The position numbers were made by a program, and so were the translations under genes. Source: Staphylococcus carnosus (GTDB lineage Bacteria > Bacillota > Bacilli > Staphylococcales > Staphylococcaceae). From it: a stretch of 64,000 nt of DNA. The DNA is taken from contig NZ_UHCT01000001.1 in the NCBI RefSeq assembly GCF_900458435.1, positions 2,046,001-2,110,000 of the forward strand, written 5' to 3'. How positions within the stretch are numbered: position 1 is the stretch's first letter; the number at the start of each line of letters is the position of its first letter. Below are positions 7,223 to 17,600 of the stretch, one piece after another. Below the pieces are notes generated by a model. The model had not been told where the DNA came from. It was given only the letters and a program-made list of their open reading frames with translations, and did not search any database.

Positions 7223-7619
7223 ATTTAAAGAAGATATTTGCTACCAAAGAGATAAGCGGGACTAATACAATCCCTGCAAATCCCAACCAGTAGCCGATTA
7301 CTTCTCTGTTTCCTTTCGCTTCTGCTTCTACGGTTCCTTGTAAATTTTTAATTTCTTTCTCATGACTTTTTGTTTCGTATTCTAAATCAGTAACTCTAGT
7401 GCCTACTGTTGCTAATGATTCACTCATTTTTTCTAAGTGTTTTTCTGACCTAGCTTGTGACTCGAACGATTTTTCTTGCAGCAATGTCTGTCTATCTAAT
7501 TTATTCAGCAAACTATTAAAGTTTTCTGTGTGTTTCTTATCTACTTCGTTTATGCGTTCGTGTATTTTACCCCTCGATTTTTCCCACTCGTGTTTTAGTA
7601 CATATTTATCTTCGTCCAT
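7221..7619 (-). CDS. DUF2951-like coiled-coil membrane protein
   Basis: 132 residues: a long charged coiled coil (about 10-100), then one C-terminal transmembrane helix. This matches the DUF2951-type protein that precedes lysis genes in many staphylococcal phages; the role is unknown, perhaps lysis-associated. It overlaps the previous gene's end by 14 nt. Confidence 0.7.
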   Translation of the reverse strand: MDEDKYVLKHEWEKSRGKIHERINEVDKKHTENFNSLLNKLDRQTLLQEKSFESQARSEKHLEKMSESLATVGTRVTDLEYETKSHEKEIKNLQGTVEAEAKGNREVIGYWLGFAGIVLVPLISLVANIFFK

Positions 7620-8028
7620 AGATACCTAAACCACCTAAGAAACCGACAAATCCGAGCCATGCCGTCATGATAATCATTTGCGCTGGGGTTAGCCAATTAA
7701 GCGCATTATATACAGCTGCCGATGACATTAAGAAGTGTATGATGGCACTTCCTAACCCACCTATTAACATAAAGTAATCCGAAGTATTATTCACAGATCG
7801 TTTGCCGAAAAATAAACTTGATAGAATCAGACAAGTACCGAATATAAGCAGTAACAAACCCCAAATCCAAATAGACATAACGTCATTTAACGCTTGGTAA
7901 AAAGCACTCTCTTTGATTACTCTTTCAGGGCTTATGAACCAGTAGAGGCCTCGTACATCTACAAACACGCCTAATCCAAATAAAGATAATGTGGCTAGTT
8001 TATCGCGTATTGTAAACTGTTCATTCAT
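7606..8028 (-). CDS. Four-helix phage membrane protein
   Basis: 140 residues from ATG 8028 (GTGGGTG upstream; a GTG at 8040 is possible). Four hydrophobic segments, about residues 10-28, 45-65, 78-98 and 112-135. It lies between tail genes and the DUF2951-like protein. No enzymatic motif; possibly an accessory holin or exclusion protein, but that is a guess from topology and position. Confidence 0.65.
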   Translation of the reverse strand: MNEQFTIRDKLATLSLFGLGVFVDVRGLYWFISPERVIKESAFYQALNDVMSIWIWGLLLLIFGTCLILSSLFFGKRSVNNTSDYFMLIGGLGSAIIHFLMSSAAVYNALNWLTPAQMIIMTAWLGFVGFLGGLGIYGRR

Positions 8029-8045
8029 GCGTTCACCCACTTTCT

Positions 8046-8076
8046 ATAAAATAAAAAGCCACTAAATTAATAGTGA
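8046..8076 (-). terminator. Weak hairpin after xkdX
   Basis: A CACTA/TAGTG stem overlapping the stop codon of the XkdX gene, with a T run on the minus strand. It is one of several short hairpins between late genes. Confidence 0.45.
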
Positions 8077-8240
8077 CCTTCTGGTATTCCATCTTCTTTA
8101 TCATCTTGATATTCTTCCTTAGTGATTCTTGCGTAATCTTCTTTAGTTAAACAACCTAATTCAACATAGGTTTTAATATCATCGTTTGTGTAGCATTTAA
8201 TATCGTAAAAATATTTAATACTTTCAAATGTTGGCCACAT
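8067..8240 (-). CDS. XkdX family tail protein
   Basis: 57 residues starting MWPTFESIKYFYDIKCYTND. The pattern W-x(3)-IK-x-FY...YT-x-DDIKTYVELG...ITKEEY is the XkdX signature of small tail/baseplate-linked proteins in Gram-positive phages. It overlaps the upstream stop by one base (TAATG). Function unresolved. Confidence 0.8.
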   Translation of the reverse strand: MWPTFESIKYFYDIKCYTNDDIKTYVELGCLTKEDYARITKEEYQDDKEDGIPEGHY

Positions 8241-8596
8241 TATTCAACACTTCCTTTAAGTTTTGAAATCTCAAGCATTGCTTTCGCTAACTCTTTTTGA
8301 GTTTCTCTTAATTGTACATTACCTTTAGCAATTTGCATTTGTGATTGTGCAACTATGAGTTCTAAAGGGTCAGGCTTTTGTGTGATACCATTGTTATTTT
8401 GTTCTGTATCGTTTGCTGTTGCACCATACCATTTTTCACCATCAAACTTGCGTGGTGGATAAAGATTGCTAGGTGGCATGATTTCTGTATACTGATACAC
8501 ACCTTGTTCTTTTAAATCTTTTTCTGATAAACTTCCATCTTCATTAGTTAATACTAAATATGGATTTCCGTTATAATCAAACACTTGTTTATACAT
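8240..8596 (-). CDS. Baseplate-associated protein, uncharacterised
   Basis: 118 residues: an N-terminal beta-rich region, a conserved-looking DGEKWYGA, an Asn-rich linker and a C-terminal helix. It sits between the BppU-type gene and xkdX, where siphoviruses encode small fibre or adaptor proteins. No family named. Confidence 0.6.
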   Translation of the reverse strand: MYKQVFDYNGNPYLVLTNEDGSLSEKDLKEQGVYQYTEIMPPSNLYPPRKFDGEKWYGATANDTEQNNNGITQKPDPLELIVAQSQMQIAKGNVQLRETQKELAKAMLEISKLKGSVE

Positions 8597-8600
8597 TCAA

Positions 8601-10025
8601 TCACCCCACGATATAAGTTAATTGTCCGTAGACAAAATCACCTGTATTAATTGTATTATCATTATTTTGCCATATTTTAAACACTTTGTTTGTTACATCA
8701 TAACTGCATTTAACTGGGTTTTTACCTGAATTACCGTCTGTTCTTGCTAAAAAACTAAATGCATATTTAGGTAGCACATTTGACGGCAAAGTTAAGAATG
8801 ATGTTTCGGCTTTAGCAGATGTCATTCTAACGTTGAATATGATATTGCAAACTCCGTTTTTTACTCTATAAACCGAAGGACCTAAATCTGTATCGGCTTC
8901 AACGCCACTCATTAACGGTAGTTCTTGCCAACCTGTATCAGAAATATTTTTATCTACATATACTTTTGCGTCTGACAAAGCCTTATCCGCTTTAGCTTGT
9001 GACCCTGATATGGATTCTTTATCGTTTAAAGGATCATGCCAATTCGACCAAACATTATTAAAGCGATTGATGTATAATTTATCTGAATTTTGAGGTTGAA
9101 AATATACAATTTTAATAACATTTCTTTTTTGAACATTTACAAAGCCATCAGTACCAGAAGGGGTACTAACTGATTCAGAAGCAAAGTAACTTCCAGGCTC
9201 TAATCCATTTAGATATTCATTATTTAACAAATCTGCTTTCGTTAATTCTTTCGATGAACCATCATTGTTTGTTAATTTATATTTTTGCCAATTATCCGTA
9301 ATTGAGGATTTAACATAGCCTCCAGCTTGAACATCAGAGTTAAATTTATTAATCTTCTCATCCATTGTGTTATAAACAGTGTTTAATTGGTTCGTATAGT
9401 CACTACCTGTATTTGTGATTTCTTTTAAGGTACTATCTTTAGACGTTTTAATCTCATTTAGACTTTTAGTTTTCGCCGAAGTAAGTTCGTCTAATCCTTT
9501 TGTTGATGCGTCTAATACAGCTTGTGCTAAATTCTCGCCGTTAGCAAAAGTTTCTTCCATTCGTTCGTATCTTTCAGTGATGTTCTTTTCTAAATCTGCA
9601 AAGTGTTTGATGTGTATTAATTTTGTTTCGGCATCTATACTATCAATTAAAGTTTTAGCTATATTAAAAGAGAACAACCGTTCAACAACAGTGTCCTCTT
9701 TCCCTTTAATTGCTATATCAACTTGTCCTGTTACCTTACCTGTATGGCGTAACATTTCATCTGACAATGTATACGATAAAATACCATTTATACCATCCTT
9801 TATCGTTAAATCATCTCTCACTATAGATCCATCTTCAAATTCTAAACTTATATTTGTAACCACATTACTTTCACCCAATAACAATGGTTTGTGATTTCTA
9901 GTTACAATAAAATTTAATATTGATGTTTGAATATCTCTCGTGTAAAAATTAACGTCTAAATTAGACAACGGTTGGTACTTAGCAGTAGTTTCTAAAGGTA
10001 TATTTGTCTGTTTATCCATAGTCAT
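8601..10025 (-). CDS. BppU family baseplate upper protein with receptor-binding tail
   Basis: 474 residues from ATG 10025 (AAAGGTGTG upstream). The N-terminal ~120 residues are a BppU domain similar in layout to that of 5069-7174. A coiled-coil region rich in ETKSLNE-like heptads (about 135-230) leads to a C-terminal part with a pyocin-knob-like stretch (PGSYFASES..., NVWSNWHDP) and a final beta-sandwich (about 375-474). It should connect the tail tip to the receptor-binding machinery. Confidence 0.8.
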   Translation of the reverse strand: MTMDKQTNIPLETTAKYQPLSNLDVNFYTRDIQTSILNFIVTRNHKPLLLGESNVVTNISLEFEDGSIVRDDLTIKDGINGILSYTLSDEMLRHTGKVTGQVDIAIKGKEDTVVERLFSFNIAKTLIDSIDAETKLIHIKHFADLEKNITERYERMEETFANGENLAQAVLDASTKGLDELTSAKTKSLNEIKTSKDSTLKEITNTGSDYTNQLNTVYNTMDEKINKFNSDVQAGGYVKSSITDNWQKYKLTNNDGSSKELTKADLLNNEYLNGLEPGSYFASESVSTPSGTDGFVNVQKRNVIKIVYFQPQNSDKLYINRFNNVWSNWHDPLNDKESISGSQAKADKALSDAKVYVDKNISDTGWQELPLMSGVEADTDLGPSVYRVKNGVCNIIFNVRMTSAKAETSFLTLPSNVLPKYAFSFLARTDGNSGKNPVKCSYDVTNKVFKIWQNNDNTINTGDFVYGQLTYIVG

Positions 10026-10027
10026 TA

Positions 10028-11983
10028 TCAATACACACCTTTCGTGCTCGTTTTTATAATATTGTTGTAGTCCGATACATTCCAATAACCAATTTTCGTA
10101 TTAGCGTCACCATCTATAAATATGCCGCCAGAGCCACCGTTATTGAATATAGTAGTGTTTTTCATATTAACACCACGTATAGCAAATGATTTATCTGAAC
10201 CGTAGGCGTGATTATGTGCTACTTCGCCAGTGTCAAAGTTATTTAAGTAAATACCACCACGTTCGTTACCGTCGATGTTATCAGTATTTGGATTTGAAAC
10301 AGTATTAGATCTAACAAAGGAATACGACGCATGTTGAACATATATGCCATTTTTACCTGTAGTATTAACTAAGTTGTTCAAAATGTTAATGTATTTATTT
10401 TGTGCGTAATACCCTGTATACGGTGAAACTTCATTATAAACAGCTTCTGTTTTGATATTATTCAAATAATTCTTCTCAATAAACACGTTGATACAGCCTT
10501 TATATCTTACACCTCGATAAGCATATGAGATTGTATTGTCCTTAATATGCATATCATCGCATAAATTCATAACAATCGCTTCACCGATATCGTTGTTATC
10601 AGATACGAAGAAGTTATTTGTGATTTTGATGTTTTGCACAGGTGCGCTTATGCCATTATATTGTTGACCAAATACTGAAACACCTGTTTTCTTATATTCT
10701 TCAAACGAATTATTGTTGATTGCATATAATCGACCAGCTTGAGGAGTACCTGACGGAATACCTTTAACATCATTCGCACTTTTATCTTCGCCACCCACTG
10801 ATGAAATACGAACACCTTCATAGCAACGTCTAAATGAATTTTCCGTTATTTTCGTATTCACCCATTTATAAGGTCGAACGGCTGCTTGTTTGATATCTTC
10901 AAATGTATTCCCTACAATTTTGATATCTTCTTGATAGATGTTATGCACACTGTAGTGGTTACCTATTGCTACATTAAATCCTTCAAGTATATCTGACTTT
11001 CTAAATGTACAGTTTTTAATCGATACTTCTTTACATGGCGTGCCATCATTATAGCCTGCACCACCAATACCTTCAGCTGTATACTCACCGATTTGTATTG
11101 CTTCTTTAAAGTTATCACCCGTTAAATTGATATACCCTTCAAATGTACAGTTATCAAACGTTAAACTTCTAACACCGTTTGCATCCACACAGTGATAACT
11201 AATTAGGTTTCTAAATCTCACATTGTTAAAAGTAATGTTCTCTGCATGTTTTAGTATCACCATGTCAATAGCAGTCGTTTTGAACTTATCAATTTGTTCA
11301 TAGTTAGAATCTAACGTACCACCTTCAAAATGAATGTTACCTCGACCTTCATAGCCATAGAACGCATCTTCACTCGGTCCATTCATGAAGAAACCACCAC
11401 CCCAGCCACGAAGGAGGATTGCATTGTTATCCATTTTTACTGTTGTGTTCTCATAAATAATAAGTCTTTTGCCTATTAAATATTTACCAGCAGGGATATA
11501 TAATGTTCCTGAACCGTTATTATGAATTCTGTTTAAGGCATCTTGAATATAATCCGATACGTCTGTCTTACCAGTTTTATCTGGGTGATACTCATCAATG
11601 TTTATAGAACTGATTTTTTCTTCTACACGATTGATGTCTGTATAAACATCGGAAAAATCTGTAAATAACCTTTGAGATAAGATGCCATGTTGTGTACCAT
11701 CTTGACCGACACGTGCATCTGTTACTTCTTTAACACCATCACCATCTACACCGACAACTAAATTCTTAACTTCATTTAACAAATAAACAATCATCTTATC
11801 TAGTGTTGTGTTGGCATGCGTGATTTGTTTACTGTCATGTGCTTTTAATTGCTCATATTGATGATAAATCATTTTATCTTCAATACCATTTGTGAAACTG
11901 AGTACGTTCTTAAAGTTACTTATTGTTTCGTTTCTCCAACGTTGATCTAATTGGTTACTCATATTTGTTTGCATTGTAAGCAT
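10028..11983 (-). CDS. Tail spike-like right-handed beta-helix protein
   Basis: 651 residues. The N-terminal ~125 residues are helical and probably dock on the tail tip. From about residue 135 (ISSINIDEYHPDKTGKTD) the sequence shows repeated N-x-(F/I)-x-N strands of a pectate-lyase-type beta helix. Such proteins are structural spikes or glycan-degrading depolymerases; no catalytic residues can be assigned here. Ribosome site GGAGGGATAG. Confidence 0.75.
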   Translation of the reverse strand: MLTMQTNMSNQLDQRWRNETISNFKNVLSFTNGIEDKMIYHQYEQLKAHDSKQITHANTTLDKMIVYLLNEVKNLVVGVDGDGVKEVTDARVGQDGTQHGILSQRLFTDFSDVYTDINRVEEKISSINIDEYHPDKTGKTDVSDYIQDALNRIHNNGSGTLYIPAGKYLIGKRLIIYENTTVKMDNNAILLRGWGGGFFMNGPSEDAFYGYEGRGNIHFEGGTLDSNYEQIDKFKTTAIDMVILKHAENITFNNVRFRNLISYHCVDANGVRSLTFDNCTFEGYINLTGDNFKEAIQIGEYTAEGIGGAGYNDGTPCKEVSIKNCTFRKSDILEGFNVAIGNHYSVHNIYQEDIKIVGNTFEDIKQAAVRPYKWVNTKITENSFRRCYEGVRISSVGGEDKSANDVKGIPSGTPQAGRLYAINNNSFEEYKKTGVSVFGQQYNGISAPVQNIKITNNFFVSDNNDIGEAIVMNLCDDMHIKDNTISYAYRGVRYKGCINVFIEKNYLNNIKTEAVYNEVSPYTGYYAQNKYINILNNLVNTTGKNGIYVQHASYSFVRSNTVSNPNTDNIDGNERGGIYLNNFDTGEVAHNHAYGSDKSFAIRGVNMKNTTIFNNGGSGGIFIDGDANTKIGYWNVSDYNNIIKTSTKGVY

Positions 11984-11987
11984 AATT

Positions 11988-12206
11988 CTATCCCTCCATT
12001 CTTTCAGTTGTTAATACACCTTTATCGTCTACAACGATTTTAAATTTCTGTCCTGTTGGTGCTTGAACGATTAAATCACTTCTAATATATTGTGTGACGA
12101 TTGATTCAATTAAATCTTCTAAGCCGATAACACCTTCTGTATGTGTTTGTGGAAAAGCATCTTCGCCCTCATAACTCATTCTTATAATTGGAATTTCTTT
12201 ACTCAT
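11988..12206 (-). CDS. Small tail-tip protein, uncharacterised
   Basis: 72 acidic residues with no membrane segment, overlapping the upstream tail gene by 8 nt and followed closely by the spike gene. Its position suggests a small adaptor of the tail tip. No family recognised. Confidence 0.55.
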   Translation of the reverse strand: MSKEIPIIRMSYEGEDAFPQTHTEGVIGLEDLIESIVTQYIRSDLIVQAPTGQKFKIVVDDKGVLTTERMEG

Positions 12207-13764
12207 CTACTAAAACACTCCCAACGATTGAGCCCCCAGTGTATCCGGTAGAAGGGCTATAAATATTATTTAACTTGCTTTTATTCAGTGCAGCGCTCAC
12301 GCTTTTCATTTTACGATTTAATACATTACTGATTTGAACAATATCTCTCTTGTTATTACTAAACCCAATTTCATCAGGTGCAGGATTAAGTGGATGCACT
12401 TGTATGAGAGAAACGACTTTTAATTCAGTGTTGTAACCCATGATTTCATGGATAAACCAAATCGCATCTCGTTCTTCAATCTTTTCATCGCCGATGTAAT
12501 TAATATCTAATTCAATATCAGGCTCGTCTTTTAACTCTTTTTCAAGTTTACTTTTTAATTCATCTTTATCTGTTATGGATTCATCGAAGTGATCAGGTGC
12601 CTCTCTGTGTCCGAACACATCATAGCTTTTAGATGATTTGTAGACATAAGTTGAACTGTATAAGTCATCACCTTTTAAAACAGCTGTTGTGTTGATAACC
12701 GTAGCTTTTTCTGTACCTACATACATACAAGGCGCCGACTTCTTATAATCTACACCTGATTTTTTACCTTTAAAAACGGCTTTAACAGTGTATTTACCTT
12801 TTTTCGTATTCTTTGATAAAGTTATGTTTTGGGTCGTTGCCGACTTACTGTAGCAACTATATTCGCCAACTTTCTCACCATTGAAATACAAATCGAGCAT
12901 GCCACCTTTACTCATTTTCTTTAATGAGAAAACAATAGTTTCATTACCATATTTACATTCCAATTCATATGAAAAAGACGCGCCGACTTCTTCGGTGCGC
13001 CATGTGCCATCTTTTATAAACTTGCCACTATAGGTTAGGTCTTTCGGTTTTACAGGTGAGTAGTTTTTAGTATCTTTACTTGTTAGTTTTTTACCATAGC
13101 CTTTAATCACAGTTTTTAATTCTTTGGTATCTATGCTCGCTTTTACTTCACTGTTATTATATTTATAGCGAATTGTTTTCTCAGTGGGTACATAGAATGA
13201 ATTGTTATCATGGATATAAATTTTCTTATTATCTGCATAATAGATAAATCCAAATAGCTCTGCACCTTCTACAAGATATTCCATACCATTTTTTTCACCT
13301 AAACCTTCAAAGGATACTTTGTTATTAAAGCTACCTTTAATCTCATAGGAATATCCTAGCTTATTACCTTTGAATCCATACTCTAAAAATTCATTGAGTG
13401 TTACCTTTTGAGCTTTGTTAGAATCTGAATCGTCATTTATTGTTTCTGAATCTGTATCTTTGCTTACATAATGGTTTTGAAACTCAAACATGATATGCGT
13501 AGCGATGATTTCTTTTGTATGAATAAAACCGTCAAATGATGGTGAGGCTGTTTTGATTACATACTTTTGACCCTTATATTCAATATAGGCTTCATTCTGC
13601 AATAGATTATAAACATCTTCATTGTACCTTGTTTTATAAGCGATAAAGGTGATTTGTCTTGTGTTGTTACGTTCATACTCATATTTAAACGTGTCATAAG
13701 CAAAGTCTAATAACAATTCAGACATGGTTTCATTAATATCAGTAACAATAATATCTGTACTCAA
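12199..13764 (-). CDS. Prophage tail endopeptidase / tail-associated lysin (Tal-type)
   Basis: 521 residues starting at TTG 13764 behind AGGTGATAAAG. The N-terminal ~350 residues resemble the prophage endopeptidase tail family (gp27/gp44-like hub fold), with motifs such as FEGLGEKNGMEYLVEGAELF. It should form the tail-tip hub beneath Dit. No clear catalytic domain is visible, so it may be purely structural. Confidence 0.8.
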   Translation of the reverse strand: MSTDIIVTDINETMSELLLDFAYDTFKYEYERNNTRQITFIAYKTRYNEDVYNLLQNEAYIEYKGQKYVIKTASPSFDGFIHTKEIIATHIMFEFQNHYVSKDTDSETINDDSDSNKAQKVTLNEFLEYGFKGNKLGYSYEIKGSFNNKVSFEGLGEKNGMEYLVEGAELFGFIYYADNKKIYIHDNNSFYVPTEKTIRYKYNNSEVKASIDTKELKTVIKGYGKKLTSKDTKNYSPVKPKDLTYSGKFIKDGTWRTEEVGASFSYELECKYGNETIVFSLKKMSKGGMLDLYFNGEKVGEYSCYSKSATTQNITLSKNTKKGKYTVKAVFKGKKSGVDYKKSAPCMYVGTEKATVINTTAVLKGDDLYSSTYVYKSSKSYDVFGHREAPDHFDESITDKDELKSKLEKELKDEPDIELDINYIGDEKIEERDAIWFIHEIMGYNTELKVVSLIQVHPLNPAPDEIGFSNNKRDIVQISNVLNRKMKSVSAALNKSKLNNIYSPSTGYTGGSIVGSVLVDE

Positions 13765-13774
13765 ACTTTATCAC

Positions 13775-14608
13775 CTACCTATAAATAAAAGGGAAGATAA
13801 ACTGGATATTAACACCACTTACACTTCCCCAAATTTCAAAATCATTATAACCAGGTGCTAACGTGATAATGCCATGATTGGTTAATCTGCCACATCGTTT
13901 TGTTTCAATATAAGGATAAGCACCATCTAGTAAAAAACTTTGATTGGTTTCTAACTTACCTTTATATTCGAAAATATCACCTGTTGTTTTATTAACTAGC
14001 CTAAATCCTGTTGTAGTGTTTAACCTAATCCATATCTGTAATTCGTGTCGTAATCTAGGGTCTATGGTATCGTCACTGCCATTGAATATTGAAAATTTCT
14101 GTCTGTTGTGCGTATAAGCAATCTCATTATCAGGCATAACGCCACTTTCAAATTGCCATTTATCTGACATTAAAGAAAACTGATCTGTTTTATATAGCGA
14201 TTCTGAATAGCCCTTATAGACTTGAAAAGTGACTTCAAATTCCATAGATGCAAAATCTTTCACATTAGTTGCTATATTTGGTGTAGCGACTGCAAACTTT
14301 TTATTAGGTATATCAGACGTTACTACTGAATAGTGTTTTCTTCTGAAAAACAAACGTCTTAGTTTCTGTTCTGCTAAATACACATCTTCTACATCTTGTG
14401 AATCTAAACCAAATCGTAAAACTAAATTAAAAGGTGCGAAACTAATCGCACCTGGTATCTCTCCATCTAAGCCATTTATTACTAATTTATTATCATTGTA
14501 GTTAGGGTAGTCTTGTTTTGTATCTAAAAATATAAAACCAGGCAGCGCTTCATTTACATCAATCGTACCTGTATCGGTTAATAACTTTAACCATTTATCA
14601 TTTATCAA
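13775..14608 (-). CDS. Distal tail protein (Dit)
   Basis: 277 residues with the Sipho_tail/Dit pattern: an N-terminal ring-forming half with LVINGLDGEIPGA and the RRLFFRRKHYSVV region, and a galectin-like C-terminal half. It starts at TTG 14608, overlapping the tape-measure stop. Dit forms the hexameric hub on which the baseplate assembles. Confidence 0.85.
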   Translation of the reverse strand: MINDKWLKLLTDTGTIDVNEALPGFIFLDTKQDYPNYNDNKLVINGLDGEIPGAISFAPFNLVLRFGLDSQDVEDVYLAEQKLRRLFFRRKHYSVVTSDIPNKKFAVATPNIATNVKDFASMEFEVTFQVYKGYSESLYKTDQFSLMSDKWQFESGVMPDNEIAYTHNRQKFSIFNGSDDTIDPRLRHELQIWIRLNTTTGFRLVNKTTGDIFEYKGKLETNQSFLLDGAYPYIETKRCGRLTNHGIITLAPGYNDFEIWGSVSGVNIQFIFPFIYR

Positions 14609-17600
14609 ACTATGCTGCCCCCTTTACTATAAGCTTCTAGCGATATGCTATTACCGTTTTTCTTGTTGAAATGTTTATTTAAACTATCACCATCAATACC
14701 AACAGGTAGATTCTGAACAACATTAATCAATGTTTGAGTTAAGTTATTATTCTGTGCATTAAGTGAAATGTTTTGTTGTAATAAACGTTCAATTGTTGAA
14801 TTGTCATTGTTTACAGTTACTTCTGTTTTACCTTTATTCATACCAACATAGCTCATAGCTTGTTCAATTAATTGAATCGCACGGTTACGACGAGTCAAAG
14901 GTACAACCATTTCTGGTTTGTTTCCTTCGCCGATTTCAGCAATCTGATGTTTCGTAACCATACCACCGTTAGCATAAGGACCTCCTACACCGATAGTACT
15001 TAACATTCTTCCGCCATAACGAGCCTTTGCATAACGCATACCGGCAATCAAGTTATCTAAACCATTCAATACATTACCATGCCCTGGAAGTTTATATGCG
15101 TTGAACGTACCAGGTTTAACTTGTACTAAACCACGCGGTGTACCCTCTGAACTTCCTGGTCCTGTTGCACTTGGATTACCAGATGATTCAGTATTGATTT
15201 GTCTTAACCAAGCATTCGCATAAGCAGAATTGGCAGGTAGTCCAGCAAGTCTCAATGCTTGCATTACTTCTGGTCTCCATGCACTTACTTCTCTAGGCGC
15301 AGAACTTTTACCGCCTTTTTTACCTGGATGTGCTTTCAACCATTTTATAGGGTTAATAGGTCTGCCGTTTTGATGCATTTCATAGTGTAAATACGGACCA
15401 GTAGATGCACCAGTGTTACCTGAAATACCAAGTTTTGTGCCTGGATGTACTCTTTGTCCTTCATGTACTAACCATTTGCTTAAATGTCCGTAAATAACAT
15501 CCAAATCTCCGCCATGTACTTGAATATAGTGTCCAAATCCGCCCGGCATTTCTTTTGTATGAGCTGTACCGCTGATTGTTGAATAAACTGGTTCGTAAAT
15601 ATAAGGCAAGTCGATACCCGGATGTGGCCAGTTAAAAGCATATCCTGGTGGCGGTCCGTTAGGACTGTACGGCGTATTGATTCCTCTTGATAAATCAATC
15701 CATCCTCCAGCACCGTCTCCGCCTGATTCGTCAAACCATGATTGCACTTTATCAACTAATTTTTTCTTCAGAATTGAATAAGCACCTTTAGCCATTTTTA
15801 CTGTTGCGTTGTCTCCGCCACCGAAGTTGATACCCATTTTATCCATAACTTTCTCAACAAGTTTACCTGGATTCTCTAAGAATTCACCAACATCTTTAGT
15901 AACACCTTTGATTCCGCCCCATATTCCGGAAGCCATATCTTCGGCACTTTCAACAGCATCATTTCCTACCTCTTTAGCTTTTTCAATAACATTTTTAGAC
16001 TTGTCTTTGACTACTTTTTTAGCAACTTGAGAACCTTTTGTTGCATCTTTAACTAAAGATTGAAGTGGATGCTCTAAATAATCATCCAGTTTCTTTTTGA
16101 ATGATCCTTTGGCAAATCGAGGAATAGAACCTTTTGAGAGTTTAGGTATCATACCCATATTCTGCATACGTTGTGTAGCCGTACCGTTAATTACACCGTC
16201 ACCTTTGTTGAGTTTAACAATGACATCACGACCTTGCGGTGCATGCAATGAGCCGTCTGCACGTTGAATTAACTCTTGATGTCCGTTTGAACCACTTCCG
16301 TTTCCTGGACCTCTATCATTTACCAGTGCCATTGTCGGTGCCATAACACCGCCATTACTGTCCGTTGCTAATGATGAGCCGTCGAATGTACCTGTGGATA
16401 AAGTGGGGATAGGCTTAATAAGTGTTTTATCAGTAATCGCTTTGGCAATGTTGTTAATACCGCCAATCATACTGTTCAAACCGCCGATTGCTTTGTTAGC
16501 AACTTCTTTACCTAAACTTGAAGCAGCAGAACCGAAATCTTTCTTGATGTTTTTAATCCAACCTAAAGTTTTATCAAGCCAACTTTTCCAACTACCAAAA
16601 GTCTTTTTAGCTTTTTCTTCGGCTTGTGCAGCAATTTCTTTAAAGCGGTCAGTCGCTTTATTTTTCATGTTTTGGAAATTCTCTTTAGAATTACTGTAAG
16701 TTTTGCCGAACCACTTCTTGCCTGAATTGAATACACTCTTAGATTTTTCTTCTGCTTTATTAGCTATATCACCGTATCTTGACTTGGTATTATTCCACAT
16801 GTTCTTAAAGTTTTCTTTAGCATTACCATATGTTTTACCAAACCATTTTTTACCAGAGTTAAACACACTATGTGTTTTTTTTTCAACTTTATTAGCAATA
16901 TCGCCGAATCTATCTTTAGTCGTATTCCATGTATTTTTGAAATTGGATTTAGCATTTGCAGTAGTATTCCCAAACCACTTCTTAGCAGAGTTATAAGCAT
17001 TTCTAGTAGATGAGCCTATCTTGCTACTGATTTTATTCCAGTTATCGTCAGTATTCTTCTTAGCAGACTTGAACCAACTGGAAGTCTTGCCTGGAAGTTG
17101 TCCGAGCCACTTCCTACTGTTATTGAAAGCACTCTTAGTCGAACTTGAAATTTTATTACTGATTTTGTTCCAGTTATCATCTGTATGTTTCTTAGTTGAT
17201 TTGAACCAGCTTGAAGTTTTTCCAGGTAATTGACCGAACCATTTCTTAGTGTTGTTTAATGCGTTTCTAGAAGATGAACTAATCTTACTGCTTATCTTAT
17301 TCCACTTGTCATCTGTATGCTTTTTAGTAGATTCGAACCATCCAGATACTCTACCAGGCAATTGGCCGAACCATTTCTTAGCGTTGTTCAAACCATTTTT
17401 AGTAGCAGAACCGATTTTATTAGAAATATTATCCCAGGTCTTTTTGGTAGTAATCCAAATTTTCGCACCTTTAACAACTGTTGTATCAATCATCTTCTGC
17501 CAACCAGTTTTTACTTTACCAGTTTGAGAATCAATATTTGCGCCTACACCTTTATTTTGCTTTTTAGCTTCATTCACTACATCTTTATGTTGTTTCTTGG

